DNA of 58,407 nucleotides. Source: Clostridium sp. CAG:510 (GTDB taxonomy: Bacteria > Bacillota > Clostridia > Lachnospirales > Lachnospiraceae). The first letter of the stretch is position 1. Each line of letters begins with the position of its first letter. This document shows positions 7,015 to 15,389 of this stretch, piece by piece. The notes beneath the pieces are model-generated. The model saw only the letters and a list, made by a program, of their open reading frames with translations. It was not told where the DNA came from and made no database searches. Location of the stretch: the NCBI GenBank assembly GCA_000434615.1, contig FR880809.1:1-58407 (forward strand). Reading direction: 5' to 3'. The position numbers were made by a program, and so were the translations under genes.

Positions 7015-9975
7015 TTAAACCAATGTACAGTTCCATACGTCCACACCGCAATCCTCAAATGTCTCATGCAGACGTTCTCTAAGCATTTCCTTTGTCACAT
7101 TCTTTTTCAGAATGACCTGCAGGAAACCGCCGCCTCCGGCACCGCATATCATTTTACCGTCCAGCAAATCCTCAATAGCTGCAAAAATCTGGTCAATACA
7201 GGTATTGGTACTGCCTGCATCAATCATCTTGGACAGCTCCCAATGCTTATTTAAGAGCTCCGCAAAGCCGTCAATATTTCCCCTCTCCAGCTCAAATACC
7301 ATCATGGCCGCCATGCGCTGAATTTCTTCCAGCGCATACAGACTGTCGGGATTGTTTCCAAGATACCTGCCCACAACATCACGCAGAAGATTTCTGGCAA
7401 GCCGTCGCTGTCCCGTATAGATAAGTGCAAATCTTTCCTGCAATTCCCGTAGCGCCGGCTCAGGAACCGAAATGTGGCGTACGGACAAAATCTGTCTGTT
7501 TCCGGGTGCTGAGGTAATGTATTTAATGCCTTCCGTCATGCCGCCTACCTGGTCCTGCCACCCACCGCCGGTAGACATAATCTGCTCCATGCACATGGCA
7601 TGGTTATACAAATCCGGTTCCGTGCAGGGAATCCCAAAATACTTAAACAAAGCCTTTACACAGGCACCTGCTAATATACTGCTGGTGCCAAGCCCGCTTC
7701 CCTTGGGTACATTGTGCATCTGGGTAGAAAGATACAATCCTCCTATCCTGTCTGTAATGCTGTTTAAGTTGCCCCCTTCTGCCGGAATAATACCGCAGGC
7801 AATCAGCGCCGCTTTATGCAGGGCAAATGCATCAAACGGATTGTGGCAGTCCTGCAGAGCGGCTATATCCGTAAATTCTCCGTAAGTCCCCATATCAGCA
7901 CTTTCCAGTATTACCTTCGGCTCCTTAAGCTGCCGAACGCAGACCTCTACCGGATACTCGTCATTTAACAGAACCGCCGCATTTAAGACCGTACCTCCAT
8001 GCTCGTTACAGTACGGCGGTGTATCACTCCAGCCACCTCCGAAATTCACGCGAAGCGGAAGGTACACCGTTATTTCCTTCTCTGCAGGAACGGGAAGTGC
8101 AGACGCATGCACCCCCTGCCGCCAGGTTGCCACACCGGAAAGTACGGTTTTCTGAATTTCCGCAAAAGCTCTCTGCATATAATTTTCCGCCATGGAGACC
8201 GGTGCCTGCTTATTTTTCTGCCATATTTTTCCCAGGAAAAAATAAAGTCTGGTTCTTACGGCATCCGTGGAACCCGCTGCCTTTTCTTCTAACAGATTAA
8301 GCTGATAATCACTGAGAACCGCATCCCTGAAAACCGCTTCTGCTTCTTCCACCGTGCCGCCCTTTTGAATAATTTCTACTAATTTTTCCACTTTAACAGT
8401 CTGGCGCAGATGTCTTTCCCAGTCTAAAACAGCTGCCGTATCCGCCTGATTAAAAGAAGTACAAAGGCTTGTCCTCTCTGCCTGCCTCCATGTCTGCTTA
8501 TTGCCTCTTCCCTGCGCTATTTCATAGACATTCAGGGCTGCCGCCACTGCTTCCTCCATCGTACCGCAGATTGGGTATATGTCCGCCGTCCAGAGAGAAC
8601 GCTCCGCATTGGTAAAGACCTCTTCAAAGCTGCGGATATCTTTTCCTAAAAATACCGGTTCCTTGGGATTGTCCTGCACACCGTAAATCCTCACCACAAA
8701 CCTGCCATCCTGCAGTTTCAGTCCATGCAGCACCACATTGTCCGGTATCACCTGTCCCGAGACGGTAACATGGGAAAGCACACTTCCTTCGCCCACTTCT
8801 GTTTTTCCGCAGATATAACTATCCTCTATGTAGCAGTTTCTTCCAATCCGGCAAGTTTCTTCCACTATCGCATTGTTTACGGCATAATCGGAAACCTCTC
8901 TGCCGGACACACATTTTTTCCAGTCCAGAAAGGAAAACTGCTCCACTTCCTTTGTCATAAGCTCCCGCAGCTCCTGCGTAGTACCGAAATGTATGAACGC
9001 CGCCGGAGAAAGACGTAGCAGACGCATACCGTATTTATGCAATACCTGCCAGAGTACCGTTCTGCAGTCATGGAGTTCCTGTGTAAAACTGCCCTCCGGT
9101 TTTTCCCGGTAAAACTGCTCCAGGGTAGCATGACTTGCCAGCGGGTATAAAAAGTCACCGTAAAAGGAAAGTCTTGCTTTCTCATTCACATACACGGAAA
9201 ACTTCTCATCCGTATCCACCAGCCCATACAAATCCCGCAGCATATCCGCACTGAAAAGTACCGCTCCGGTATCAATATCCACTTTCCCGCGTTCATTTAC
9301 CGCTCCGTGATTTTGCAGGGTTTCTACCGTCTGCTTGTGCAGAAATTCACCTACATTCCCTTCTGCGTCCATGTGAAATACACCATGGTCTTTTCCGGTT
9401 TCCACGTCCTCCTTAAAAGAAATGGCGGCCGCTCCGGAAGCCGGCGCATCAATCTGCAATGGATTGAACAAAAGCAGCACATCTCCGGACAGCACCAGCA
9501 TACCGTCCTTCATCCTTGCTGGGACACCGCTCATGCCAATCATAAATTCATCAAAGAGTGTAGAACGTTTACCATTGGGAAGCTCCCGCGGCACAGGAGA
9601 AAACAATTTTCCCAACGCGCTGTACTGCGGCACACGTTTGCTGTCGCCTCCCGAATGTATGCATAAAATCCGTTTTCCTTCAAACGTATCGCTCTGCTGT
9701 CTGATATACCGCAGGACATTTAAGGTCGCACCGCCGCTGCCCACACGAAGACCGTCCGGGTCCGGCAATACCGCATAATGACTCCTGTCCGTTAAAAGCC
9801 CCTTGCTCACGCGAAGTGCAATCTGTCTGCGGTAGCTTTCCGCCTGTGCTTCATTGGATGCTGTCAGAATCACATAGTCCCATACGGGAAAGTCCGTACG
9901 GTTCATGGTACGTTTATAATCTTCCCACGCATCCAGATAGGACTGACGTAAGAATAAAGAATATGTATTGTTCAT
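7015..9975 (-). CDS. fkp: Bifunctional L-fucokinase / fucose-1-phosphate guanylyltransferase
   Basis: Salvages free L-fucose to GDP-L-fucose: the C-terminal GHMP kinase makes fucose-1-phosphate and the N-terminal domain transfers GMP. The pyrophosphorylase part begins with PDPDGLRVGSGGATLNVL and continues into a left-handed beta-helix-like stretch (IEDSYICGKTEVGEGSVLSH). The kinase part shows the sugar loop RVNFGGGWSDTPPYCNEHGG, the ATP loop PKGSGLGTSSILAG and the C-terminal GAGGGGF. At about 986 residues the length fits the Fkp family. I choose 9975 because MNNTYSLFLRQS begins the recognisable protein; a GTG at 10035 would add 20 unconvincing residues. Two short ORFs precede it. In Bacteroides, Fkp supplies fucose for surface glycans. 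Confidence 0.92.
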   Translation of the reverse strand: MNNTYSLFLRQSYLDAWEDYKRTMNRTDFPVWDYVILTASNEAQAESYRRQIALRVSKGLLTDRSHYAVLPDPDGLRVGSGGATLNVLRYIRQQSDTFEGKRILCIHSGGDSKRVPQYSALGKLFSPVPRELPNGKRSTLFDEFMIGMSGVPARMKDGMLVLSGDVLLLFNPLQIDAPASGAAAISFKEDVETGKDHGVFHMDAEGNVGEFLHKQTVETLQNHGAVNERGKVDIDTGAVLFSADMLRDLYGLVDTDEKFSVYVNEKARLSFYGDFLYPLASHATLEQFYREKPEGSFTQELHDCRTVLWQVLHKYGMRLLRLSPAAFIHFGTTQELRELMTKEVEQFSFLDWKKCVSGREVSDYAVNNAIVEETCRIGRNCYIEDSYICGKTEVGEGSVLSHVTVSGQVIPDNVVLHGLKLQDGRFVVRIYGVQDNPKEPVFLGKDIRSFEEVFTNAERSLWTADIYPICGTMEEAVAAALNVYEIAQGRGNKQTWRQAERTSLCTSFNQADTAAVLDWERHLRQTVKVEKLVEIIQKGGTVEEAEAVFRDAVLSDYQLNLLEEKAAGSTDAVRTRLYFFLGKIWQKNKQAPVSMAENYMQRAFAEIQKTVLSGVATWRQGVHASALPVPAEKEITVYLPLRVNFGGGWSDTPPYCNEHGGTVLNAAVLLNDEYPVEVCVRQLKEPKVILESADMGTYGEFTDIAALQDCHNPFDAFALHKAALIACGIIPAEGGNLNSITDRIGGLYLSTQMHNVPKGSGLGTSSILAGACVKALFKYFGIPCTEPDLYNHAMCMEQIMSTGGGWQDQVGGMTEGIKYITSAPGNRQILSVRHISVPEPALRELQERFALIYTGQRRLARNLLRDVVGRYLGNNPDSLYALEEIQRMAAMMVFELERGNIDGFAELLNKHWELSKMIDAGSTNTCIDQIFAAIEDLLDGKMICGAGGGGFLQVILKKNVTKEMLRERLHETFEDCGVDVWNCTLV

Positions 9976-10001
9976 AGCTGTCTCTCTTTCGTGATACTCA
10001 T
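9972..10001 (-). CDS. Nine-codon upstream ORF overlapping the fkp start
   Basis: ATG at 10001 opens MSITKERQL and ends at a TGA that shares bases with the fkp start codon (CTATGA). The overlap would allow termination-reinitiation coupling. Its own ribosome binding site is not clear, so it may be fortuitous. Confidence 0.3.
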   Translation of the reverse strand: MSITKERQL

Positions 10002-10004
10002 TTT

Positions 10005-10100
10005 CTATACTTTTGCCGTAAAAGCTGCCTTCCACTCCGCCCTGCCGGGCACCTCCGGCTGATTCCGGAACCCCATCAGCCCAGTTTGTTTCTTTGTCAT
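10005..10100 (-). CDS. 31-codon leader ORF upstream of fkp
   Basis: Starts with ATG at 10100, six bases after AAAAGGAGG, the strongest ribosome binding site in this area, and ends at TAG 10005-10007. The 31-residue product (MTKKQTGLMGFRNQ then PEVPGRAEWKAAF) has no signal peptide or membrane segment and matches nothing I know. fkp itself has only a weak site, so translation of this leader may govern access to fkp. It is either a regulatory leader or the remnant of a lost upstream gene. Confidence 0.5.
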   Translation of the reverse strand: MTKKQTGLMGFRNQPEVPGRAEWKAAFTAKV

Positions 10101-10243
10101 GTGTACCTCCTTTTCAGGGAGATTACAGCATAACTCAGAAACCTTTTTCAACCTCCCTGCCTATTCAATTGAAATTTGTGATGTAAGCAGTGAAGTTTGA
10201 ATTTTAGAATAAATAGAATTTAATAGATTTTTATACAATGAAA

Positions 10244-10287
10244 CGACTGCTTGTATTTAGATTAACATATAGGCAGTCGCTTGGCAA
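10244..10287 (-). promoter_or_regulatory. Predicted fkp promoter with flanking inverted repeat
   Basis: Leftward -35 TTGCCA (10282-10287), 17-base spacer, -10 TAATCT (10259-10264). The arms CGACTGC (10244-10250) and GCAGTCG (10273-10279) lie symmetrically on both sides of the -10 box and could be a regulator site, for instance for the AraC-type protein. The implied leader before fkp is about 280 bases. Confidence 0.5.
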
Positions 10288-10341
10288 GATGGAAATATTA
10301 AGTTTATATGATAATCTCGTTTTCTCTGACATTATATGCAC

Positions 10342-10399
10342 TTGACTTTGCAAAACATTTATTTTATTATACTCATAAGAAAGTAACTTACGAGTTACT
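10342..10399 (+). promoter_or_regulatory. Promoter and palindromic operator of the AAA ATPase gene
   Basis: Rightward -35 TTGACT (10342-10347) and -10 TATTAT (10365-10370) are 17 bases apart. Just after the expected start of transcription is AGTAACT-TACG-AGTTACT (10382-10399), perfect 7-base arms. That is a typical place for a repressor to block the promoter. The rest of the 330-base gap to the fkp leader is AT-rich and holds only the opposing fkp promoter. Confidence 0.65.
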
Positions 10400-10434
10400 A
10401 ATTTTAAAGTATATCTTATGGAGGGAGTAAGAAG

Positions 10435-11832
10435 ATGAATCGATTCTATTGCCGTGAAGATGAGCTTCGGAAACTAAATAAACGGTATACCGGTGATAAG
10501 TTTGAGTGCATTGTCATCTACGGCAGACGACGTGTTGGTAAAACGGCACTGATCAATGAATTCTGTAAGGATAAACCGACTATTTTCTTCTCTGCCTTAA
10601 ACACAACAGAAAAGGAAAATTTAGAGGCTCTCTCAAAGTCGATCATGAGCTTTGAGCGGCCGGATGTGGAGTATTCACCTGAGTTCCGCTCCTATGATGC
10701 TGCTTTGGATGAGCTGACAGCACTTTCAAAAGAAAAAAGGATTGTCTTTGTTATTGACGAGTATCCGTACCTTGCAAAAGCAAAACCAGCTATTTCCGCG
10801 ATGTTGCAGCATATCATTGATCACAAATGGACCGAATCCAAAATGTATCTGATTCTTTGCGGATCGTCTATGAGCTTTATGGAGAGTCAGGTACTCGGCA
10901 AAGAAAGTCCGCTGTATGGCAGACGCACCGGCCAATTTAAGATTGAACCACTGAACTATAAAGAAACAGCTGTGTTCCACCCGAATCTGCCCGCAGAAGA
11001 CAATTCACTGATTTATGGAATCACCGGAGGAGTTCCTCACTATATTAACAAATTGGACGTGATAAATAGTGTGGATGAAGCTCTGTTGGAGCATTTTTTT
11101 GACCGTTCCAGTTATCTGTACGAGGAGCCCGGAAATCTGCTGAAGCAGGAACTCCGAGAGCCAGCCATCTATAACGCAATCATAAAAGCGATTGCAGATG
11201 GTGCTTCCCGAATGAACGATATCACAATGAAAGTTGGTGAAGAAACTTCCGTTGTGTCGAAATACCTGAAAACTCTGATTGGCCTTGCAATTGTCAAGAG
11301 AGAAACCCCCATCACAGAAAAACCGGGTAAGAAAACCATCTATCTGCTGGCGGATAACTTTTTCCGATTTTGGTATCGTTTTGTACCGGTCAATATGAGT
11401 GCCATTGACTCCGGTCGAATAGCGAAGACCTACCCTTACGTTGTAAAACAGCATCTTTCGGATTATATGGGGCTGATTTTTGAAAAAATGTGCCATGACT
11501 ACCTACTTTATTACTCGGATAACCTTCCCATTGAGCTGAGTGAAGTCGGTCAATGGTGGGGCACAGACCCGAAGAAGAAAAAGCAGATACAGATTGATAT
11601 CGTCGGAACACCTGTTAACGGTAAAGACTATATCATCGGTTCGTGCAAGTATAGGAATGAGAAAATTGGTGTGGATGAGCTCAATTTAATCAGAGATTAC
11701 GCATCGGTCTTCGGAAAGGGCAACAACTACCACTACTACATCTTCTCTAAAGGCGGATTTACGAATGAACTTCTTCAGGCACAGGAGCATGGTGAAGTTC
11801 ACCTGATAACCTTGGAAGACCTCTACAGATAA
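10435..11832 (+). CDS. AAA-family ATPase with DUF234-type C-terminal domain
   Basis: A stand-alone ATPase of the archaeal-type ATPase family common in bacteria and archaea. Walker A is GRRRVGKT (residues 30-37), Walker B is RIVFVIDEYPYL (about 102-113), and a sensor-like LILCGSSMSFM follows. The C-terminal third (about 330-460, with IQIDIVGTPVNGKDYIIGSCKYRN) resembles the DUF234 nuclease-like fold: acidic residue in IDIV, then SCKY. Function in the cell is unknown; such genes are often mobile or defence-associated. It is the only rightward gene here, has its own promoter, operator, GGAGGG ribosome site and terminator, and its AT-rich flanks suggest acquisition by transfer. Confidence 0.85.
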   Translation: MNRFYCREDELRKLNKRYTGDKFECIVIYGRRRVGKTALINEFCKDKPTIFFSALNTTEKENLEALSKSIMSFERPDVEYSPEFRSYDAALDELTALSKEKRIVFVIDEYPYLAKAKPAISAMLQHIIDHKWTESKMYLILCGSSMSFMESQVLGKESPLYGRRTGQFKIEPLNYKETAVFHPNLPAEDNSLIYGITGGVPHYINKLDVINSVDEALLEHFFDRSSYLYEEPGNLLKQELREPAIYNAIIKAIADGASRMNDITMKVGEETSVVSKYLKTLIGLAIVKRETPITEKPGKKTIYLLADNFFRFWYRFVPVNMSAIDSGRIAKTYPYVVKQHLSDYMGLIFEKMCHDYLLYYSDNLPIELSEVGQWWGTDPKKKKQIQIDIVGTPVNGKDYIIGSCKYRNEKIGVDELNLIRDYASVFGKGNNYHYYIFSKGGFTNELLQAQEHGEVHLITLEDLYR

Positions 11833-11844
11833 ACGCTTCTTCGG

Positions 11845-11876
11845 CCCTGCCGGCAAACAACCGGCAGGGTATTCTT
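11845..11876 (+). terminator. Rho-independent terminator of the ATPase gene
   Basis: CCCTGCCGG (11845-11853) and CCGGCAGGG (11861-11869) form a perfect 9-base GC-rich stem with a CAAACAA loop, followed by TATTCTT. It begins 12 bases after the stop codon. Confidence 0.85.
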
Positions 11877-11945
11877 ATGTCCGTTTTTTACCTGTTTTTC
11901 CTGAATAATCAGATCTCCGTTTGCATTGATAAAAAACGTAAAACG

Positions 11946-12182
11946 CTATCCATTCTCATTCAGTTTCCGGTAAATTTTCTCCACATTGTACTCAGGTGCT
12001 GATTTCTTTACCGCATCATAGATTGGCTCTATCACAGAGATGTCCTCTTCCAGGTCTTCGGCAGTTTCTTCCACTTCTTCCTGAATTTCACGGGTATAGG
12101 CATCTGTGGGAATACCTGTCTTAAAATAATCAAGCAGCCTTACTCTCTCATACTTTTTCTCGTAGTGAAAAAACACACTCAA
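11946..12182 (-). CDS. Small hypothetical protein or gene remnant
   Basis: I do not recognise this 78-residue frame. It would start at a TTG five bases after the stop of the decayed acyltransferase, with GAGG about 12 bases upstream. It contains an acidic helical stretch (EIQEEVEETAEDLEEDI) and ends YDAVKKSAPEYNVEKIYRK. Beyond its stop, another frame remains open and reads RFTFFINANGDLIIQEKQ, which also looks like protein. The region may therefore be a second decayed gene. There is no signal peptide or membrane segment. Confidence 0.35.
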   Translation of the reverse strand: MSVFFHYEKKYERVRLLDYFKTGIPTDAYTREIQEEVEETAEDLEEDISVIEPIYDAVKKSAPEYNVEKIYRKLNENG

Positions 12183-12187
12183 TGTAT

Positions 12188-12719
12188 CTATTTTCTATCC
12201 TCTGCAAAAGCATTTTTCACTTCTTTATTTGGATATTTTCCAACTAACAGAAAACTCAATATCTTAGAATGCTCAATTATTTTGGCCGCCAATAACGGAA
12301 TCAAAAGCGCACATATGAATGATGCAATAACATTCAATGCATGATTATCAAAAATAAACACCCTTAAAAGTTAACAGATTCGCAAAAAGTGGAGCCTCAC
12401 TTCTCATCCAGAACATTGCCGTTATTGGCCAACCAATAAGCCCAATCCATGTTATCCACTTCTTTCCACCAAATTTTTTCCAATACCGAGGCATTACGAA
12501 TCCTATGGCATACCAAGTGAAATGTACTCTTACATAATTCTATCCCAAACAACTTCAACGGAATTCCCAATAATATAAGATTCATCAAAACGTATGCCAT
12601 CACGCCCATTTTATGTTCCATTAACTGCGCTACATATACAAGTACATTAATTATTGTCAAAGTCCACAGAAACCAAAGGCCTCTATCTGGATGTAGTATT
12701 ATTTCATAATATGGTATTG
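12188..12719 (-). pseudogene. Decayed acyltransferase-3 family gene
   Basis: Three successive reading frames together read like the middle and end of an acyltransferase-3 (OafA-like) membrane protein. The first, from about 12719, gives PYYEIILHPDRGLWFLWTL and further membrane helices. A shift near 12512 leads to HFTWYAIGFVMPRYWKKFGG, and a second shift near 12360 leads to HALNVIASFICALLIPLLAAKIIEHSKILSF, ending at 12188. Roughly the first third of the protein is missing, including the catalytic N-terminal histidine region. Intact relatives O-acylate cell-surface glycans. The 5' end abuts the short secreted-peptide gene, marking a deletion junction. Confidence 0.7.
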
Positions 12720-12886
12720 GTAACCATTGCTACGGAAGAAACCCTTTTGTCTGTCTCACTGTTCAGTACGGTGATGGAGTTTACCTTCTGGACGTAAGGA
12801 TTGCTTGCCGCGGATACGGTCAGGCACTGTCCGAGAACCATTACCACTGCCAGTAAGGCCAGCCAAAATTTGCTTCTCTTTCTCAT
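12704..12886 (-). CDS. Short secreted peptide, possibly truncated
   Basis: A clear signal peptide (MRKRSKFWLALLAVVMVLGQ, then CLTVSAAS with cleavage after ASA/SAA-type residues) is followed by only about 30 residues, ending VSSVAMVTNTIL. I start at 12886, where AAGGAGAAGAGGATT precedes the ATG, rather than 33 bases upstream. The 3' end runs into the acyltransferase remnant, so the mature part was probably cut short by the same deletion. It lies downstream of the histidine kinase on the same strand with its own promoter. It could be an exported signal or a remnant of a larger secreted protein. Confidence 0.5.
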   Translation of the reverse strand: MRKRSKFWLALLAVVMVLGQCLTVSAASNPYVQKVNSITVLNSETDKRVSSVAMVTNTIL

Positions 12887-12960
12887 AATCCTCTTCTCCT
12901 TCGCATTTGATTTAAGCATGATTTTCTATGCTTGTATCATTTTGTTATGAATACCCTATA

Positions 12961-12989
12961 AGACTACCGCTGTCATTTAAATGAGTCAA
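12961..12989 (-). promoter_or_regulatory. Promoter with palindromic spacer before the secreted peptide
   Basis: Leftward -35 TTGACT (12984-12989), 17-base spacer, -10 TAGTCT (12961-12966). The spacer contains the perfect 12-base palindrome TCATTTAAATGA (12973-12984), a candidate regulator site. The remaining bases up to the kinase stop at 13079 show nothing else. Confidence 0.5.
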
Positions 12990-13078
12990 GGCAAGCACTC
13001 TCGTTTTCCGCGTCTAATTTCGACACCTTTTTGTCACTTTTTGCAATGTCCATTTTATCTTATTTAAAATGTGCTTTA

Positions 13079-13408
13079 TTACATTGTTTTTGTACAGTTT
13101 TCTGTCTTCCTGCGGTTCTCCACCGTGATTTCCGTGCGGTACCTGTCGGGGGATTCTTTGATCTCCATCTGTCCGTTATGCCGTTCCACCAGTTCTTTAA
13201 TAATCACTTTTCCATAGCCTTTTCTGGCATTCAGGGGCTTCTTTTCCACTATCCTGCTGTTTTCCGTTATGATGTGGAGATAGTCTCCCGAAACCGCTGC
13301 TTTTACGGATACATAAATTTCCCCTGCGTTCCTGCCCTCCGTCTGCTGCAAAGCATACTCCCCGGCTGCCTCTTTTGCCTTCCGTGCGGCAGTCACCGCA
13401 TTGCGCAT
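13079..13408 (-). pseudogene. Sensor histidine kinase, C-terminal (ATPase) part after frameshift
   Basis: This frame supplies the GHKL ATP-binding domain missing from the neighbouring kinase fragment. It runs from [19 protein letters not shown] (the N box) through [23 protein letters not shown] to the glycine-rich [17 protein letters not shown]. It is out of frame with 13393-14442 by one base. Adding one T to the T5 run at 13417-13421 would restore S-I-F-S-N-L-M and a kinase of about 455 residues. An ATG occurs at 13408, but independent translation of this fragment is unlikely to give a working kinase. Confidence 0.8.
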
Positions 13409-14442
13409 AAGGTTGGAAAAATACTGCAGATACTGATGGTATCCATTTGCAGCGGTTTCGGTATACGGAACTCATATTGCAGGGAAATACCGTTTTCCTT
13501 GCAGATTTTCTCATTTTCCGCCATAACCGCATTGACAACCGGATCGCCGCAATACATTTTTTCTCTTGTGGAGGCCACATATTCGGTAAGAGTGTCCAGC
13601 ATGGCATTTACCTTGGTGTATTCTCCCCGTTTCATGAGTTCTTTGATAATGTTCAGGTGTTCATTCATGTCATGACGGATCTTGGCGAGGTTTTCCCGTC
13701 TGTCTTCGATCTCCCGGTAATGATTCCGCTCCGTTTCCCATGCCTTGGTCAGTTCATCAATCTGTTCGGACATTCCCTGCATTTTCTGCTGGCGCACCAG
13801 AGTATACAGAAGCAGGATATCCGCTGCGATGCTTAAGATCACGCCGATTGCCACCTGAATGAGATTGCCGCCCTTTTCGTAATACACGTTGGAATCCATG
13901 GACATCAGCAGTACGGTCTGGCTGATAGGAAAAATACAGAATACCAGAAACCGGGATACGTTTTTGTTCCTTTTGGACATAAAAATCCGCCAGAGCATAA
14001 GGCTCAACGCATAGCAGAGGGTGCACATAAGTGTCCCCGCCATATTCAGATACAGCATTTTTGCATCATAAAAAGTAATCGTATTGATATCCACACCCAC
14101 TTTGTTGACCAGCAGCGCTGCCGCAACCACTTCTCCCAGTGTCATCATGATGATGTTGCCAAAGCGAAAAAGTATCTTCTGCCAGAAATAGCCTTGAAAA
14201 AAGATATGCATAAAAAGAAGGGTGATTGCCGCCATGCCGATAATACAGCTGTTGCGAATCACCGCATTGTTGTTGTTTGTAATTTTAATGAGTGCAACCG
14301 GCAGGTCCGCCGCCATCATAGGTAAGATATACCGCCAGGGGCTTCTGCCTTCTTTTTTGGGTTCAAATGCCAGTCCGCAGGCGGCACAGTCCTCAAAAAT
14401 GCAGATTGTCCATACAATATAATTCATAATCAGATAAAACAT
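13393..14442 (-). pseudogene. Sensor histidine kinase (GHKL, AgrC/LytTR-associated), N-terminal part
   Basis: About six membrane helices (residues 1-215), a coiled-coil linker, and the dimerisation motif KIRHDMNEHLNIIKEL with phospho-acceptor His257. The frame ends prematurely at residue 349 ([13 protein letters not shown]), just where the N box of the ATPase domain should start. The cause is a one-base deficit in a T5 run (A5 on the + strand, 13417-13421). Family members sense peptides or envelope signals and phosphorylate the LytTR regulator encoded 57 bases upstream. It is either a true loss-of-function mutation, slippage-dependent variation, or a sequencing error. Confidence 0.85.
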
Positions 14443-14498
14443 TCTTCCACTCCCTCATAACTCTGCTCCCCCTATGTGGCACCCTCCCCTGTGCCTGC

Positions 14499-15221
14499 TT
14501 AAATCTGTGACCGGATAAATGCAAAATACCGGTCTCTTGCAAAGAGAAACTTGGACTTGCTCACCGGAAGCAGAACATCGTTCTGCAGGAGAATTTCTTT
14601 CCTGTCAATTCTCTTTATGTACTGCATATTTACCAGATAGCTCTGATGCACTCTGACAAAGCCGTCTTTGAGCTGCTCCTCGTATGCATTTAATTTTTCA
14701 TATACAACGATATCCTTATCTTTCGTATGGATAATTACCTGATGTGCCTTGCTTTCCAGATACAGAATCTCCCGGTAGGTATATACTTCTGAACTTGCTT
14801 TATACCGTATGATAATGCTCTTCTCTTTTTCTTCCTGCTGTCTCCGCTTCATTCTGTCAAATTTGTCAAAAAGCATTACAAGATTTCTTTCCTGTACAGG
14901 CTTCACCAGATACCCGCATAAATTTACCGTTTCCCAGAATATTTCCTGCGAAAAACGTTCGTTGTAGGAAGTCGTAAAAATAATATTTGTTTCGGGATAC
15001 AGTCTGTTAATTTCCGCCGCGTACTGTATTCCGTTTTCCTCTTCTCTTTTCCAGTCGATATCCATAAAGACGATATCATAGGCGACATTCTTTCTGAGTG
15101 CTGCCCGGATACTGTCCGGATTGTCATATAAATCGCATTTCTCAATGCGCCCCGTTTTTTCTACCATTTCATGTAGCTGCTCTATAAAAATCCTTTCGTC
15201 ATCACAAATCGCAACCTGCAT
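14499..15221 (-). CDS. LytTR-family response regulator
   Basis: A 240-residue two-component regulator. The receiver domain has the acidic pair in ICDDE (D7, D8), phospho-acceptor D54 in VFMDIDW and the lysine in GYLVKPVQ. The C-terminal LytTR DNA-binding domain follows (about 135-238), with YLESKAHQVIIHTKDK and FVRVHQSYLVNMQYIKRI. The start at 15221 follows CAGGAGGAAATATC; an ATG 81 bases upstream lacks this. It is paired with the GHKL kinase downstream. Such systems usually control secreted peptides, bacteriocins or envelope genes. A promoter with a 16-base palindrome lies at 15361-15389. Confidence 0.92.
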   Translation of the reverse strand: MQVAICDDERIFIEQLHEMVEKTGRIEKCDLYDNPDSIRAALRKNVAYDIVFMDIDWKREEENGIQYAAEINRLYPETNIIFTTSYNERFSQEIFWETVNLCGYLVKPVQERNLVMLFDKFDRMKRRQQEEKEKSIIIRYKASSEVYTYREILYLESKAHQVIIHTKDKDIVVYEKLNAYEEQLKDGFVRVHQSYLVNMQYIKRIDRKEILLQNDVLLPVSKSKFLFARDRYFAFIRSQI

Positions 15222-15360
15222 GATATTTCCTCCTGTGTAGCCCTGTTTTTTACTTAAACACCTTATGGCACTCCCCAGCCTGCCGTCATCCCCTCCCGGC
15301 ACAAATCACCCTTTCAACACAGAGAAATCATATGTTGTCGCATTAGAAAACAACATCATA

Positions 15361-15389
15361 AATATAACCTATTTTGCATTAAAATGCAA
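15361..15389 (-). promoter_or_regulatory. Promoter and palindromic operator of the LytTR system
   Basis: Leftward -35 TTGCAT (15384-15389) and -10 TATATT (15361-15366), 17 bases apart. The -35 is embedded in a perfect palindrome TTGCATT-AA-AATGCAA (15374-15389). It lies in the 307-base divergent gap between the response regulator and the XRE gene. The XRE protein is a natural candidate to bind it. The rest of the gap is AT-rich, without another clear feature. Confidence 0.6.
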
